DNA of 42,488 nt, taken from assembly GCF_003477995.1 (NCBI RefSeq), contig NZ_QUEM01000032.1, positions 1 to 42,488 of the forward strand. The letters are read 5' to 3'. Below are positions 33,061 through 40,766 of this stretch, piece after piece; position 1 is the first letter of the stretch; every line of letters begins with the position of its first letter. A model generated the notes under the pieces. The model did no database searches and was not told the origin of the DNA. It saw nothing but the letters and a program-made list of their open reading frames with translations. The translations under genes and the position numbers were made by a program. Source of the stretch: Bacteroides sp. OF04-15BH. Its GTDB lineage: Bacteria; Bacteroidota; Bacteroidia; Bacteroidales; Bacteroidaceae.

Positions 33061-33954
33061 ATGAAGAAGGAAGCGATAAAAAAGGAATGGCATGTACCGG
33101 AGAAGTACCATGCCCAGGTACGGGAAAAGCCGGAGACCTTCTATAACGTTCCGCACGAATACCGCAGCCCGCAGCTCTGTCTGGAGGCGGTGCGCGGATG
33201 GGGATACAATCTGGGAATAGTGCCGGAAGAAATGAAGACACGCGAGATGTGCCGGGAAGCGTTCAACGCCAGTCCCGACCTCGATTATGGGCATTGCGCC
33301 ATCATCGGCTTCATGCCTTTTGCGGACGTGGTACTCGAATGCCTGAAGGACTCCGCCGGAGGAACGGACATGACGGATCTTGCGGCGACTGTCCGCCCGG
33401 AAGTCATGGACAGGGAGATTGCCGGTTTTCTTGTCGGGAAGGACGGGCACTGCCTGCAGTATGTACCCGTGCACCTGCAGACGGAAGAGCTTGCGCTGAT
33501 GGCAGTCAGGACATCGGGGAATGCGGCGCTGCTGCACCGCAGCGTACGTGAGGACATCAAAACGGAAAAGGTCTATATGGCAGGTATGGAAGAGGACTGT
33601 TTCCAGTCGTTCCTGCATATCCCGCCGGACAGACGCACGCCGGAAATATGCCTCGTGGCGGAAAAGCTGTATCCGGACGTGGTACGGGCAAGGCCGGACT
33701 CCATACCGGAGGCGGTCAGGAACGGATGCAACATATATACGCTGGGGAATCTGCTGGAAAAGGCCTGCGGTGAGAGATTCGATGCAGGTACGGTAAAGCG
33801 GGTCTATGAAGGCAAGCCGCTGCGGGTGAAGCAGTTCACCACACCGACAGGAGTGATGAACGATACGGTTATCCGCTTCTCGAAGGAGAACAGCCGTTTC
33901 CAGTATGACCAGCCTCATAAGAACAGGATGATAAAACGGGGGATGAAGCCATGA
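33061..33954 (+). CDS. DUF4116-like helical-repeat protein between traO and traP
   Basis: The 297-residue protein has no signal peptide. It shows loose repeats of the type RSPQLCLEAVRGWGYNLGIVP, KTREMCREAF..., TEELALMAVRTSGNAALL and RTPEICLVAEKLYPDVVRARP, spaced irregularly between about residues 30 and 235, like DUF4116 repeats. Such repeats form helical scaffolds. Translation is coupled to traP by an ATGA overlap, so it may help the primase or protect transferred DNA. Its start at 33061 begins 8 bases after traO. The function is not known. Confidence 0.65.
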   Translation: MKKEAIKKEWHVPEKYHAQVREKPETFYNVPHEYRSPQLCLEAVRGWGYNLGIVPEEMKTREMCREAFNASPDLDYGHCAIIGFMPFADVVLECLKDSAGGTDMTDLAATVRPEVMDREIAGFLVGKDGHCLQYVPVHLQTEELALMAVRTSGNAALLHRSVREDIKTEKVYMAGMEEDCFQSFLHIPPDRRTPEICLVAEKLYPDVVRARPDSIPEAVRNGCNIYTLGNLLEKACGERFDAGTVKRVYEGKPLRVKQFTTPTGVMNDTVIRFSKENSRFQYDQPHKNRMIKRGMKP

Positions 33955-34874
33955 GTACGGAAACGGAAATAGACAGAATGAAGAGGATACCGATTGAGGA
34001 GTTCCTCGCACGGCTGGGCCATTCGCCCGTGCAGCGCAGGACAAACGCGCTGTGGTACAAGGCTCCGTACAGGGAGGAACGCACGGCGTCGTTCAAGGTG
34101 AACATGGAGCGAAACCTGTGGTATGACTACGGACTGGGCAAGGGCGGCAATATCTTCGCCCTTGCCGGGGAGTTCATCCATTGCGATGATTTCCTCTCGC
34201 AGGTAAGGTATGTGGCGGAAGTGGCGGGTATGCCGCTGCCGGAAAAGAAGGTGTACCACCCATGCGAAGCGAGGCGGCCGGTAGAGCCGTCCTTCGAGAA
34301 CGTGGAGCTGATGCCGCTCCAGAACCGGGCGCTGCTCAGCTACATGCAGGAAAGGGGCATATCGTCGGGGGTGGCCATCGGCGGATGCAGGGAGATACAC
34401 TACACCACACACGGGAAGCGGTATTTTGCCGTGGCATTCGGTAACGGAGGGGGCGGCTATGAGATACGCAACCGCTTCTTCAAGGGATGCCTGCCGCCCA
34501 AGGATGTGACACTGCTGGCTTACGGTTCGGCAAGCTGCAACCTGTACGAGGGTTTCATGGACTATCTGTCGGCACGTGTGCTTGGAATTGGAAACGGTGA
34601 AGACCACCTCGTGCTGAACTCGGTGTCGAACCTGACGAAGGCATACAGGCATCTGGACGGTTACGGGAAGCTGCAATGTCACTTTGACAATGATGAAGCC
34701 GGACGGAGGACGCTGGAAGCCCTGCGTGCACGGTACGGCGGAAAGGTGACGGACTGCTCCGGACTGTACGGCGGCTGCAAGGACCTGAACGACTATCTGC
34801 AAAAGACGCTTGCCGAAAGGCAGGCATGGCGGGAAAACGAAAAGAAAGGAAAAAACAACGGAATAAAATTATAA
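33951..34874 (+). CDS. traP: TraP, DNA primase with degenerate zinc-binding domain
   Basis: The 307-residue protein keeps the fold pattern of bacterial primases: an N-terminal CHC2-like region (WYKAPYREERTASFKVN then NLWYDYGLGKGGNIF) and a Toprim domain with the acidic LYEGFMDYLSA (about 202-212) and HFDNDEAGRRT (about 244-254). The cysteines and histidine that bind zinc in the CHC2 domain are absent here, replaced by tyrosines and other residues. TraP probably primes complementary-strand synthesis in the recipient. The start overlaps the preceding gene by 4 bases. Confidence 0.87.
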   Translation: MSTETEIDRMKRIPIEEFLARLGHSPVQRRTNALWYKAPYREERTASFKVNMERNLWYDYGLGKGGNIFALAGEFIHCDDFLSQVRYVAEVAGMPLPEKKVYHPCEARRPVEPSFENVELMPLQNRALLSYMQERGISSGVAIGGCREIHYTTHGKRYFAVAFGNGGGGYEIRNRFFKGCLPPKDVTLLAYGSASCNLYEGFMDYLSARVLGIGNGEDHLVLNSVSNLTKAYRHLDGYGKLQCHFDNDEAGRRTLEALRARYGGKVTDCSGLYGGCKDLNDYLQKTLAERQAWRENEKKGKNNGIKL

Positions 34875-34879
34875 TGATT

Positions 34880-35398
34880 ATGGACATGAACAGACTTAAA
34901 GATGGAATAAGAGTAAAGGTAAATACAGTAAAAATGCTGGCAGTCTTCTGCGCCGGACTGCTTTCTATCGGCATGACGGCCTGTGATGATGGGCTGGACG
35001 TGACGCAGGCTTATCCGTTTACGGTGGAAACGATGCCCGTACCGAAGGAGCTGGCAAAGGGTGAAACGGCTGAAATCCGCTGCGAATTGGTACGTGAGGG
35101 CGAGTTTGACGGGGCGGTCTATACCATCCGATATTTCCAGTTTGACGGCGAAGGTACGCTGAAGCTCGACAACGGGCTGGTGTTCCAGCCCAACGACCGT
35201 TATCTGCTGGAGAACGAGAAGTTCCGCCTGTACTACACATCGGAGTGTGACGAGTCACAGAGCCTGACCATTACGGTGGAGGATAATTTCGGGAACTCTT
35301 TTGAATGGGAAACGGACTTCAACAACGATTCGGATGCGGAAGAGGTTCCGTCCGGGAACGATACGCTGAATACGGTGAAAGGAGGTGTCTATCAGTAA
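34880..35398 (+). CDS. traQ: TraQ, DUF3872 lipoprotein
   Basis: The 172-residue protein has a lipoprotein signal ending in Gly-Met-Thr-Ala-Cys (Cys near residue 35) and a beta-sandwich-like mature domain (TIRYFQFDGEGTLKL at about 90-104). This matches DUF3872/TraQ. An in-frame ATG at 34874 is an alternative start, overlapping the traP stop by 1 base. It lies at the outer face of the transfer apparatus by inference. Confidence 0.83.
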   Translation: MDMNRLKDGIRVKVNTVKMLAVFCAGLLSIGMTACDDGLDVTQAYPFTVETMPVPKELAKGETAEIRCELVREGEFDGAVYTIRYFQFDGEGTLKLDNGLVFQPNDRYLLENEKFRLYYTSECDESQSLTITVEDNFGNSFEWETDFNNDSDAEEVPSGNDTLNTVKGGVYQ

Positions 35399-35405
35399 GG
35401 GGGTA

Positions 35406-35924
35406 ATGAAAAGGCTGCTTGCTCCGGCGGTGCTGGCGGTTGCTTTTTCCGCCAGCCTGCCGGCGCAGAATACGGGTACGGTTGGGACACCCGCCTCGTT
35501 CAAAGATGAAGCGAAGGCGGAGTTAGCCGTCGAGCTGATTAAGAAATACGAAGGACTCCATGACCGTTCTGATTATCCGTACTACGGTTACGGACATTGT
35601 AAACTTCCGGGAGAGGAACTGTCCTATGATATGACGGAGGCGGAAGCGGAAAAACTGCTGATAAGGGATTTGGAGAAGCGTTACAGGTTGTTCAGCAAGT
35701 ATGGGAAAGATGCCCTGATCCTGACCGTACTCAGCTACAATGTGGGTCACGGAACTCTGCTCGGATATGGGAAACACCCGAAAAGCCGTCTGCTGAAAAA
35801 GCTGGAAGCCGGTGACAGGGACATCTATAAGGAGTATATATCCTACTGCCACTACAAGGGACGGAAAATCCGCTCGATAGAGCGGCGACGGAAGATGGAG
35901 TTTTTGCTGCTGTATGAGAGATGA
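35406..35924 (+). CDS. Exported phage-type lysozyme (GH24-like)
   Basis: The 172-residue protein has a signal peptide (cleaved near SLPAQ, residue 21) and a phage-type lysozyme pattern: catalytic Glu49 in IKKYEGLHD, then YPYYGYGH (57-64), then LILTVLSYNVGHGTL with a C-terminal helical lobe. It cuts peptidoglycan to let the secretion channel cross the wall. The start at 35406 begins the signal peptide; the longer frame from 35385 overlaps traQ. It closes the tra operon and is followed by a terminator. Confidence 0.88.
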   Translation: MKRLLAPAVLAVAFSASLPAQNTGTVGTPASFKDEAKAELAVELIKKYEGLHDRSDYPYYGYGHCKLPGEELSYDMTEAEAEKLLIRDLEKRYRLFSKYGKDALILTVLSYNVGHGTLLGYGKHPKSRLLKKLEAGDRDIYKEYISYCHYKGRKIRSIERRRKMEFLLLYER

Positions 35925-35932
35925 CTTCGAAC

Positions 35933-35977
35933 GAGGGGAAACGTCATAAAAACACATTCATAATGTCGCTTCCCCTC
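35933..35977 (+). terminator. Terminator of the tra operon
   Basis: GAGGGGAA (35933-35940) pairs with TTCCCCTC (35970-35977), enclosing a small ACATT/AATGT hairpin, and is followed by a T-rich tract. Confidence 0.7.
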
Positions 35978-35984
35978 TTCCTTT

Positions 35985-36548
35985 TTAGATTTTACCTAAT
36001 TCTATTTCTTCTATTAGTTCCTTAATGTTCTTCATTTTTCTTTGTATTGAGCATGGTATATATTTCCCGTTTTTGTTTATGCTAGGAATAAATCCATCCC
36101 CTTCTTTAAATAAAGTCAAAGTTGTATTTTGAGTAATATCTTTTGTATAAGTTTTATCACTCGATTCAAGAAATCCCATATCTAAAAGCTCTTGCTCAAG
36201 AATTGGATCTGTATTTACATAAACGTGATCTTCAACTTCACAATCATCAATGTTGATTGTTTTTGAGTGCAAAACAACTTCAAATCTTTTAAATAATATG
36301 AAAAAATCTTGTATAGACATATCCTCTATTACAAGAGCTGATAAGGAGTTATTTTTTTCTCTATCTTGACATAAAATTTCAACATTACAAAAATAATCAC
36401 CATACGAAGTATAAAATTTAGCCCCAATAGGGTGGTATCTATTGGTATCAACATTAATTCCATTAAGGTATTTTTCTAATGTTGTGTAATCGCTAATATC
36501 AGCTGCCGCTGTTCCTAAAAAATCATTGTATTGAACGTATGCTTTCAT
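35985..36548 (-). CDS. AT-rich orphan protein of unknown function
   Basis: The 187-residue protein (start at 36548, MKAYVQYNDFLGTAAADISD...) has no recognised domain, signal or membrane span; its composition is acidic and soluble. Its very low GC content contrasts with the tra operon, so it is probably a recent insertion. It has its own promoter (minus-strand -7 box at 36584-36591), whose -33 region is covered by a 19-base perfect palindrome, so it is probably under repressor control. A small defence, immunity or regulatory role is possible but unproven. Confidence 0.7.
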   Translation of the reverse strand: MKAYVQYNDFLGTAAADISDYTTLEKYLNGINVDTNRYHPIGAKFYTSYGDYFCNVEILCQDREKNNSLSALVIEDMSIQDFFILFKRFEVVLHSKTINIDDCEVEDHVYVNTDPILEQELLDMGFLESSDKTYTKDITQNTTLTLFKEGDGFIPSINKNGKYIPCSIQRKMKNIKELIEEIELGKI

Positions 36549-36583
36549 ATTTAAACACATTTAAAGTTATATTTAATAAAAAA

Positions 36584-36625
36584 CAAAAATAATACCATTT
36601 TAAAAGATATGTCATATTGACATAT
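36584..36625 (-). promoter_or_regulatory. Promoter with overlapping palindromic operator of the orphan gene
   Basis: On the minus strand TATTTTTG (36591-36584) fits TAnnTTTG. The perfect palindrome ATATGTCATATTGACATAT (36607-36625) covers the -33 region. A second copy with 17 of 20 matching bases lies at 36657-36676. Confidence 0.6.
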
Positions 36626-36702
36626 AAAACCTTTAAAAAGTGACAACACGACATGCGATGTGCCATATTGACATTTAAAAGGTAGAAAAAATGCTGAACC
36701 AT

Positions 36703-36731
36703 GAAAAAGACTTCCGTTAGTGGAAGTCTTT
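36703..36731 (-). terminator. Minus-strand terminator of the accessory gene cluster
   Basis: AAAGACTTCC (36706-36715) pairs with GGAAGTCTTT (36722-36731). On the minus strand it is followed by a run of Ts. Confidence 0.65.
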
Positions 36732-36749
36732 GAAACAGCGGTTTCTTTG

Positions 36750-36791
36750 CTACTTTCTTTGTCCGCCTTCTGCTCACCGAAAGAAAGTAGG
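36750..36791. repeat. 11-base inverted repeat
   Basis: CTACTTTCTTT (36750-36760) and AAAGAAAGTAG (36781-36791) are perfect complements with a 20-base loop. A short GGCGGC/GCCGCC hairpin follows. The stretch 36549-36811 holds no convincing gene. Confidence 0.5.
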
Positions 36792-36811
36792 GCGGCTCTC
36801 GCCGCCTCTGC

Positions 36812-37117
36812 CTAAAGTCGGGTGTAAAGTCCCGTTACATCCGTGAAAATCTGTTGGAGCATATCAAAGTACACTCCCTCATATTTGGCTATCTCCTTGA
36901 CCTTGATGTCCGCATACTTCGTCAGTGTCTGACGATAGAAATACATGGTGTATGTATCTGTGTCCTCATCCAATATGATTTTCAGTCTGTTGGCTGACGT
37001 CTTGTTCCTTGCAAGGCTCATTTGTAGTCCGTTGCCCAAATTGATATAGTTACGGCTTCCCGTCATGACTGTAAATCCATGACCACCCAACTGCTGTAAG
37101 ATTGTATTCGCTATCAT
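36812..37117 (-). CDS. Hypothetical ICE accessory protein
   Basis: The 101-residue protein (MIANTILQQLGGHGFTVMTG...) has no signal or membrane span and looks like a small mixed alpha/beta domain. Comparable small genes occur downstream of the tra operon in CTnDOT-type elements; I cannot name its family. It is followed by hairpins and a terminator. Confidence 0.65.
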   Translation of the reverse strand: MIANTILQQLGGHGFTVMTGSRNYINLGNGLQMSLARNKTSANRLKIILDEDTDTYTMYFYRQTLTKYADIKVKEIAKYEGVYFDMLQQIFTDVTGLYTRL

Positions 37118-37145
37118 CTGTATATGAATTTAAGTTATTGTCAAT

Positions 37146-37163
37146 GGGTGGCTTTTGCCACCC
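37146..37163 (+). terminator. Intergenic hairpin with T-tract
   Basis: GGGTGGC (37146-37152) pairs with GCCACCC (37157-37163), followed by a T-run on the plus strand, opposite to the flanking genes. It may stop antisense transcription. Confidence 0.55.
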
Positions 37164-37170
37164 GATTTTT

Positions 37171-37374
37171 TTATACGTTCATGCTCTGCCTTATATGCTC
37201 CAATGTGCGCTCGGCAATGGGTCGTGTTTCCTCCGTCCAAAGGTCATAGTCATGTACGGATATTCCCACACTCTGCAAGTCACGGATATAGCCGGACACA
37301 TAATCTCCCGTAGGGAGGTAAACGAACTGCATCCATGCGTCCCTGCTGTCTGTCAATATAAAATAGTATTTCAT
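37171..37374 (-). CDS. Small hypothetical accessory protein
   Basis: The 67-residue soluble protein (MKYYFILTDSRDAWMQF...) is mixed alpha/beta in pattern. It is separated from both neighbours by hairpins. No family is recognised; conserved-looking aromatic and charged residues and codon use like its neighbours support it as real. Confidence 0.6.
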   Translation of the reverse strand: MKYYFILTDSRDAWMQFVYLPTGDYVSGYIRDLQSVGISVHDYDLWTEETRPIAERTLEHIRQSMNV

Positions 37375-37405
37375 GCTCTTTCTGTTTTATGGGTTATCTG
37401 TTTCG

Positions 37406-37435
37406 GGTGCGGGCGGTATTGTGTACCGCCACACC
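37406..37435. repeat. Intergenic hairpin between small accessory genes
   Basis: GGCGGTA (37412-37418) pairs with TACCGCC (37424-37430), with possible outer GGTG/CACC pairs. Confidence 0.5.
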
Positions 37436-37436
37436 T

Positions 37437-37676
37437 TTAGTATTCTTTCATTTCGGCAATGGGGGTATATTTTCTGAGCCATTCCACCACATGCACCATG
37501 TTGTATTCGGAAGTAATGACTGCCGTATGTTCGTTTATCGGAGTCATTCTTGTACTTTCGTAGCTTTCTATCCATTCCTTTAGTGTTGCCACATCACAAG
37601 TATCGGTACACATCATATCCAAAATTCTGATAGGGTCGCTGAATGTCACAATCAAAGTATCATAGTATGCTGTCAT
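37437..37676 (-). CDS. Small hypothetical accessory protein
   Basis: The 79-residue protein (MTAYYDTLIVTFSDPIRIL...) has no signal or membrane span. Its start overlaps the stop of the upstream DUF3873 frame by 4 bases (ATGA), so it was built to be translated together with that gene. A longer frame from 37703 would run into it. No family is recognised. Confidence 0.65.
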   Translation of the reverse strand: MTAYYDTLIVTFSDPIRILDMMCTDTCDVATLKEWIESYESTRMTPINEHTAVITSEYNMVHVVEWLRKYTPIAEMKEY

Positions 37677-37903
37677 AATCTGTCCTCCTTTCCTTTTATC
37701 CATTCATCACGCAGGTGTCTGCACTCCTTCAATGTCGGTCTCACGCAAGAGAAAAGTTCTCCGTCCGTGTGTCGGTAGTCATACTGGAAAAGGGTTGTTC
37801 TTTTCCGTCTGATAGTCGTTTGGTACTTTTCGTACTTCTCAGTACCTGCCGTCTAGCAGGTACTCACTCCGTTGATGGTCATTCTTGTTGTCATGGTAGT
37901 CAT
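37673..37903 (-). pseudogene. DUF3873 protein interrupted by an in-frame TAG
   Basis: Translating the minus strand from 37903 gives a DUF3873-like protein: MTINGVSTC, then TAG (37855-37853), then TAGTEKYEKYQTTIRRKR, a QYDYRHTDGELFSCVRPTL segment and DEWIKGKEDRL to a TGA at 37673. The frame after the TAG is intact for 59 codons and overlaps the next start, and start candidates at 37903, 37894 and 37882 are in frame. A single nonsense change (for example CAG to TAG) is the simplest explanation; readthrough or a sequence error is possible. Family recognition is by its QYDYRHTDGELFS core. Confidence 0.7.
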
Positions 37904-37906
37904 TTA

Positions 37907-38164
37907 TTAAAATTCAACAATCAGCAGTCGGTTCTCCATTACCTTTTCGGGGTCGGTTATCATCCTTTGGGCTACCCAAAGGTGATGCGCTCCGAAGCCG
38001 TAGGCGAACAGCCTTCCGAAGTTCTCGTTTTCTGAAAGTTTCGCCATTGAATTGCGGATTTCCTTTTCACTGAAACTCAAGGACAAGGTGTTTATCAGAC
38101 TGACAAAGATGTCGGTAACTTTCTCGTCCCATAATATCAGTATGTTTTCTATCTTTATTTCCAT
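37907..38164 (-). CDS. Small hypothetical accessory protein
   Basis: The 85-residue protein (MEIKIENILILWDEKVTDIF...) is acidic, mostly helical and soluble. The start at 38164 is preferred because the long upstream extension runs through proline/histidine-rich non-coding-like sequence. It lies 26 bases after the PcfJ-like gene and 3 before the DUF3873 frame, so it belongs to the same transcript. No family is recognised. Confidence 0.6.
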   Translation of the reverse strand: MEIKIENILILWDEKVTDIFVSLINTLSLSFSEKEIRNSMAKLSENENFGRLFAYGFGAHHLWVAQRMITDPEKVMENRLLIVEF

Positions 38165-38190
38165 ATCATGTATATTTTGAAGTCTATAAA

Positions 38191-39471
38191 TCAAGCACTC
38201 ATCCGTTTGCGGATAAGTTCGGCATTGCTCTCTACAAGGCTGATGATGCGGTCGTGGTATTCGGTATTGGAATTGCATACACCTCTGCTCTGTACCACCT
38301 TGAATGTTGTCAGTGAAACCTCTACCGTTTCAATGCGTTTGCCGTCAATGGTTGCGGAAAGTATAAGAGAGTCTGTCCTCTTGTGATAGCTTCCCACACA
38401 ATGGTGCATCAGTTTTCCTTCAAGTTGCATTTCCGCCACACTCTCAATGACCTTTACAAGAATAAGGTTGTCGGTAAACACAAGTCCGAAGAACTTGCCT
38501 TTGGACTTCAGATAATTCTTTTCGTCCTTGACCAACTGCTCCCTGCGTTGCTCCGCTCTTTCCCTTTCAATCTGTTCTTCGCGTTTTCTGACAAGTCGGT
38601 CATGTGCCTTTTTCAAGTCTGTCGGACAAACATATTTTGGGCAGTGGGTATCTTTCCCAAAATGTCGGAGCAGTCTTACAAGGTCACACCACATGGAGGC
38701 ATCTGCAATATGATAGCCGTTTCGGATACAGATTTTTATGGAGTTCCAATATTCATGTAAATTGATATTTGATATGACGGCATATCTGAACATTTCTGTC
38801 TGTCCCGCTTTAAGCAATGTTTCTTTTTTGCTGTCGGTCAGAATGGCGGTAAAAAATTCGTATGGGGTCAGTTCGTGGAATGCTCCCTTGAAGCCGTTTC
38901 GTTTTAATTCGGGAATGATGCGCATTGCCGGATAAGTCTTGTATGCGTCTATGTTGTATGCTTTCAGCATCTTGTTGCTGCGCAAATCCATATCGCTCCA
39001 TTCAGTCCAAAGGTCATAGTACATCGTGTGCATGGCTCTCAGTCGGGCAATAACTTCGGTCTTTCCGTTTGGGGCAATCCACCATTGCACCACCTCCCTT
39101 ATGGAATACTCTGCCTTCTGTCCCACCTTGTATGTTGCTCCTACCATAAAGTAGCGCAACACTTGATAGCCTTTTCGGGTCGTAATGATTTCATAATATG
39201 CGCTGTCCCTGAAAACTCTCTTTCGGGTATCAAGTATTTCAAGTTCCTTTCCGCAATGGGGACAGCTACAGCCACATATAGTTTCTGCAAGAGTGTGTCC
39301 GCCTTTCCAACGGTGTCCACATTCCGAACAAGTGATAGTTCCGCCTTTTGTGCGGTAGGCATGATGCTTGAAGCAATGTTCAAAAGCGTATGCTTTCTGC
39401 TTGTCTGTCAGTTCGGGCAGTCCGCTTGACAAACGGACTACTTCTTTTTGTATGCGTGTTCTCGGTTTCAT
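38191..39471 (-). CDS. PcfJ-domain protein
   Basis: The 426-residue protein has an N-terminal zinc-ribbon-like pair (CSECGHRW and CSCPHCGKE, about residues 47-82) and a C-terminal PcfJ-like domain with the signature LEGKLMHHCVGSYHKRT (about 358-374). PcfJ-type proteins are common on conjugative plasmids and ICEs; their biochemical role is unclear. The start at 39471 fits the family and lies 1 base after the PcfK-like stop; the longer frame from 39573 runs inside that gene. Confidence 0.85.
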   Translation of the reverse strand: MKPRTRIQKEVVRLSSGLPELTDKQKAYAFEHCFKHHAYRTKGGTITCSECGHRWKGGHTLAETICGCSCPHCGKELEILDTRKRVFRDSAYYEIITTRKGYQVLRYFMVGATYKVGQKAEYSIREVVQWWIAPNGKTEVIARLRAMHTMYYDLWTEWSDMDLRSNKMLKAYNIDAYKTYPAMRIIPELKRNGFKGAFHELTPYEFFTAILTDSKKETLLKAGQTEMFRYAVISNINLHEYWNSIKICIRNGYHIADASMWCDLVRLLRHFGKDTHCPKYVCPTDLKKAHDRLVRKREEQIERERAEQRREQLVKDEKNYLKSKGKFFGLVFTDNLILVKVIESVAEMQLEGKLMHHCVGSYHKRTDSLILSATIDGKRIETVEVSLTTFKVVQSRGVCNSNTEYHDRIISLVESNAELIRKRMSA

Positions 39472-39472
39472 A

Positions 39473-39886
39473 TCAAAAATCAAATAATGAGGGTTGGACT
39501 TGTGTTTCTTTTTTCGCTGTCGGCTTGTTGCGGTTCTGTAGCTTTTGGAGTTCCATCTGCTGATATTGGGCAACCGCCTTTCTTCTTGCTTCCTGCTTTT
39601 CCTCTTCTGTCAGTTCCACCACATGGTTTACAACTACTTGACATTGTATAGGCTTGCCTACTTCAATCTCGTTTTCATCGTAATAGTGAATGGCTTGTCC
39701 GTAAACCTCTCCGTCTGAAAAGCCGTTGCAACCGCTTTTCTGCACATAGTTCAGAATGTATGTGACACAATCGTCTATGTTCTTGGCTGGGTTGCGGTAG
39801 CTTTTGGCGAATAGTTCATCTTCCGCTGCTCTCTGCTCCAAAAACATCTGTATGGTTCGTTTGAAATGGTCTGTTCCTTTCATCAT
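39473..39886 (-). CDS. PcfK-like protein
   Basis: The 137-residue protein starts MMKGTDHFKRTIQMFLEQRA, has a conserved N-terminal half with NIDDCVTYILNYVQKSGCNGF (about 36-56), and a Gln/Lys-rich helical tail ending QPSLFDF. It matches PcfK proteins, which pair with PcfJ. The tail ending Ser-Leu-Phe-Asp-Phe resembles a sliding-clamp-binding peptide (QxxLF-like: QPSLFDF), which would link it to replication; that is inference. Confidence 0.82.
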   Translation of the reverse strand: MMKGTDHFKRTIQMFLEQRAAEDELFAKSYRNPAKNIDDCVTYILNYVQKSGCNGFSDGEVYGQAIHYYDENEIEVGKPIQCQVVVNHVVELTEEEKQEARRKAVAQYQQMELQKLQNRNKPTAKKETQVQPSLFDF

Positions 39887-39890
39887 AATC

Positions 39891-40148
39891 TCAAATTTTA
39901 GTCGGGTTGTCGCTCAAATAAAGTATCTCGCAATCTTCCACTTCTGTGGGAAGTCCGAAAAGGGGGTAATGGGTGAAATAAGGCTGTGCGTTCCCTTCTT
40001 CATTTGTGAGGGGTGAAACATCTTGTACTTGCCATTGCTTCATCCATCTGTCTATTGTCTGAACTTCATCGTCTGTGAGTGCGGTTGCATCGCCATTGAT
40101 GATATAGGCTAAACTCCATGTGGGTATCTTTTCCGTTGTCCTGTTCAT
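39891..40148 (-). CDS. Small accessory protein (DUF6926-like)
   Basis: The 85-residue acidic protein has the pattern IPTWSLAYIINGDATALTDDE (about 8-28), seen in small Bacteroides ICE proteins of the DUF6926 type; the assignment is tentative. It lacks signal and membrane segments and is placed between the pcfK-like gene and a 73-residue gene with short gaps, so it is an operon member. Confidence 0.65.
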   Translation of the reverse strand: MNRTTEKIPTWSLAYIINGDATALTDDEVQTIDRWMKQWQVQDVSPLTNEEGNAQPYFTHYPLFGLPTEVEDCEILYLSDNPTKI

Positions 40149-40166
40149 ATCCGTTCCTTTATGTGG

Positions 40167-40388
40167 TCAGACAATCTCTTGTAAAATCTCTGTGTGGTAT
40201 TGTGGGGGGCATTCCACCAAAAGAAAACCGATAAAGTCCTTTCTCGCTTCCTTGTTGAGTTCGTGATATAGCCTTCTTAGGGTTGAATGGTTGCCGTTGA
40301 TGTAGGTTTCCACCATATACTCAAAGATGTTGTCCACTTCGTAAAACCTGCATTGCTGCGCTGCTGTCTTGCTGTATCTTCTTGCCAT
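40167..40388 (-). CDS. Small hypothetical accessory protein
   Basis: The 73-residue protein (MARRYSKTAAQQCRFYEVDN...) is basic at the start and helical after, with no signal. The start at 40388 lies 11 bases after the membrane-protein gene; the longer upstream frame overlaps that gene and is not supported. No known family was recognised. Confidence 0.6.
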   Translation of the reverse strand: MARRYSKTAAQQCRFYEVDNIFEYMVETYINGNHSTLRRLYHELNKEARKDFIGFLLVECPPQYHTEILQEIV

Positions 40389-40399
40389 ATCCTTATTTG

Positions 40400-40618
40400 T
40401 TAAATAGTTAATAACCAAATGAAAAAGCCGATTGCCGCCATTACTGAAAATAGGGAGATTAGGATGCCGAACATGATGCTCAACATGCCGAATAGGATTT
40501 CTCCTATGATACCTACTACCAAACTGCCAGCACAAAAGGCTATGTTTGATGTTGTCGTTACTACTGCGGATAATGCTTTCCACAATACCTTTCCGATGTC
40601 ACTCAATATCATTCTCAT
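40400..40618 (-). CDS. Small membrane protein, first gene of the accessory operon
   Basis: The 72-residue protein has a short amphipathic start and then two hydrophobic segments (about 22-44 and 46-71). It could be a two-span inner-membrane protein. It heads the minus-strand cluster. No family is recognised, and no clear -7 box was found upstream. Confidence 0.55.
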   Translation of the reverse strand: MRMILSDIGKVLWKALSAVVTTTSNIAFCAGSLVVGIIGEILFGMLSIMFGILISLFSVMAAIGFFIWLLTI

Positions 40619-40766
40619 ATTTTCCGATTTTAGATTGTTGATTACCTTGTTCGGATTTGGAGTGGGCGGTTTCTTTTTCTTTTCGCCTCTCTGTATGTCC
40701 GATGTTTTCTTGTGACGTCTTCCGACCGCATTGGTCGTTTTCGTTTCGGGGGCTTCTCAAAGGTTA

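Noticed and set aside
36523..36777. 84-codon minus-strand frame starting MSRRRTKKVAKKP
   Set aside because: It overlaps the orphan gene's start, its palindromic operator, promoter and a terminator hairpin, and has no protein-like pattern.
37387..37575. 62-codon minus-strand frame
   Set aside because: It lies in another frame of the better supported 79-residue gene at 37437-37676 and runs through an intergenic hairpin.
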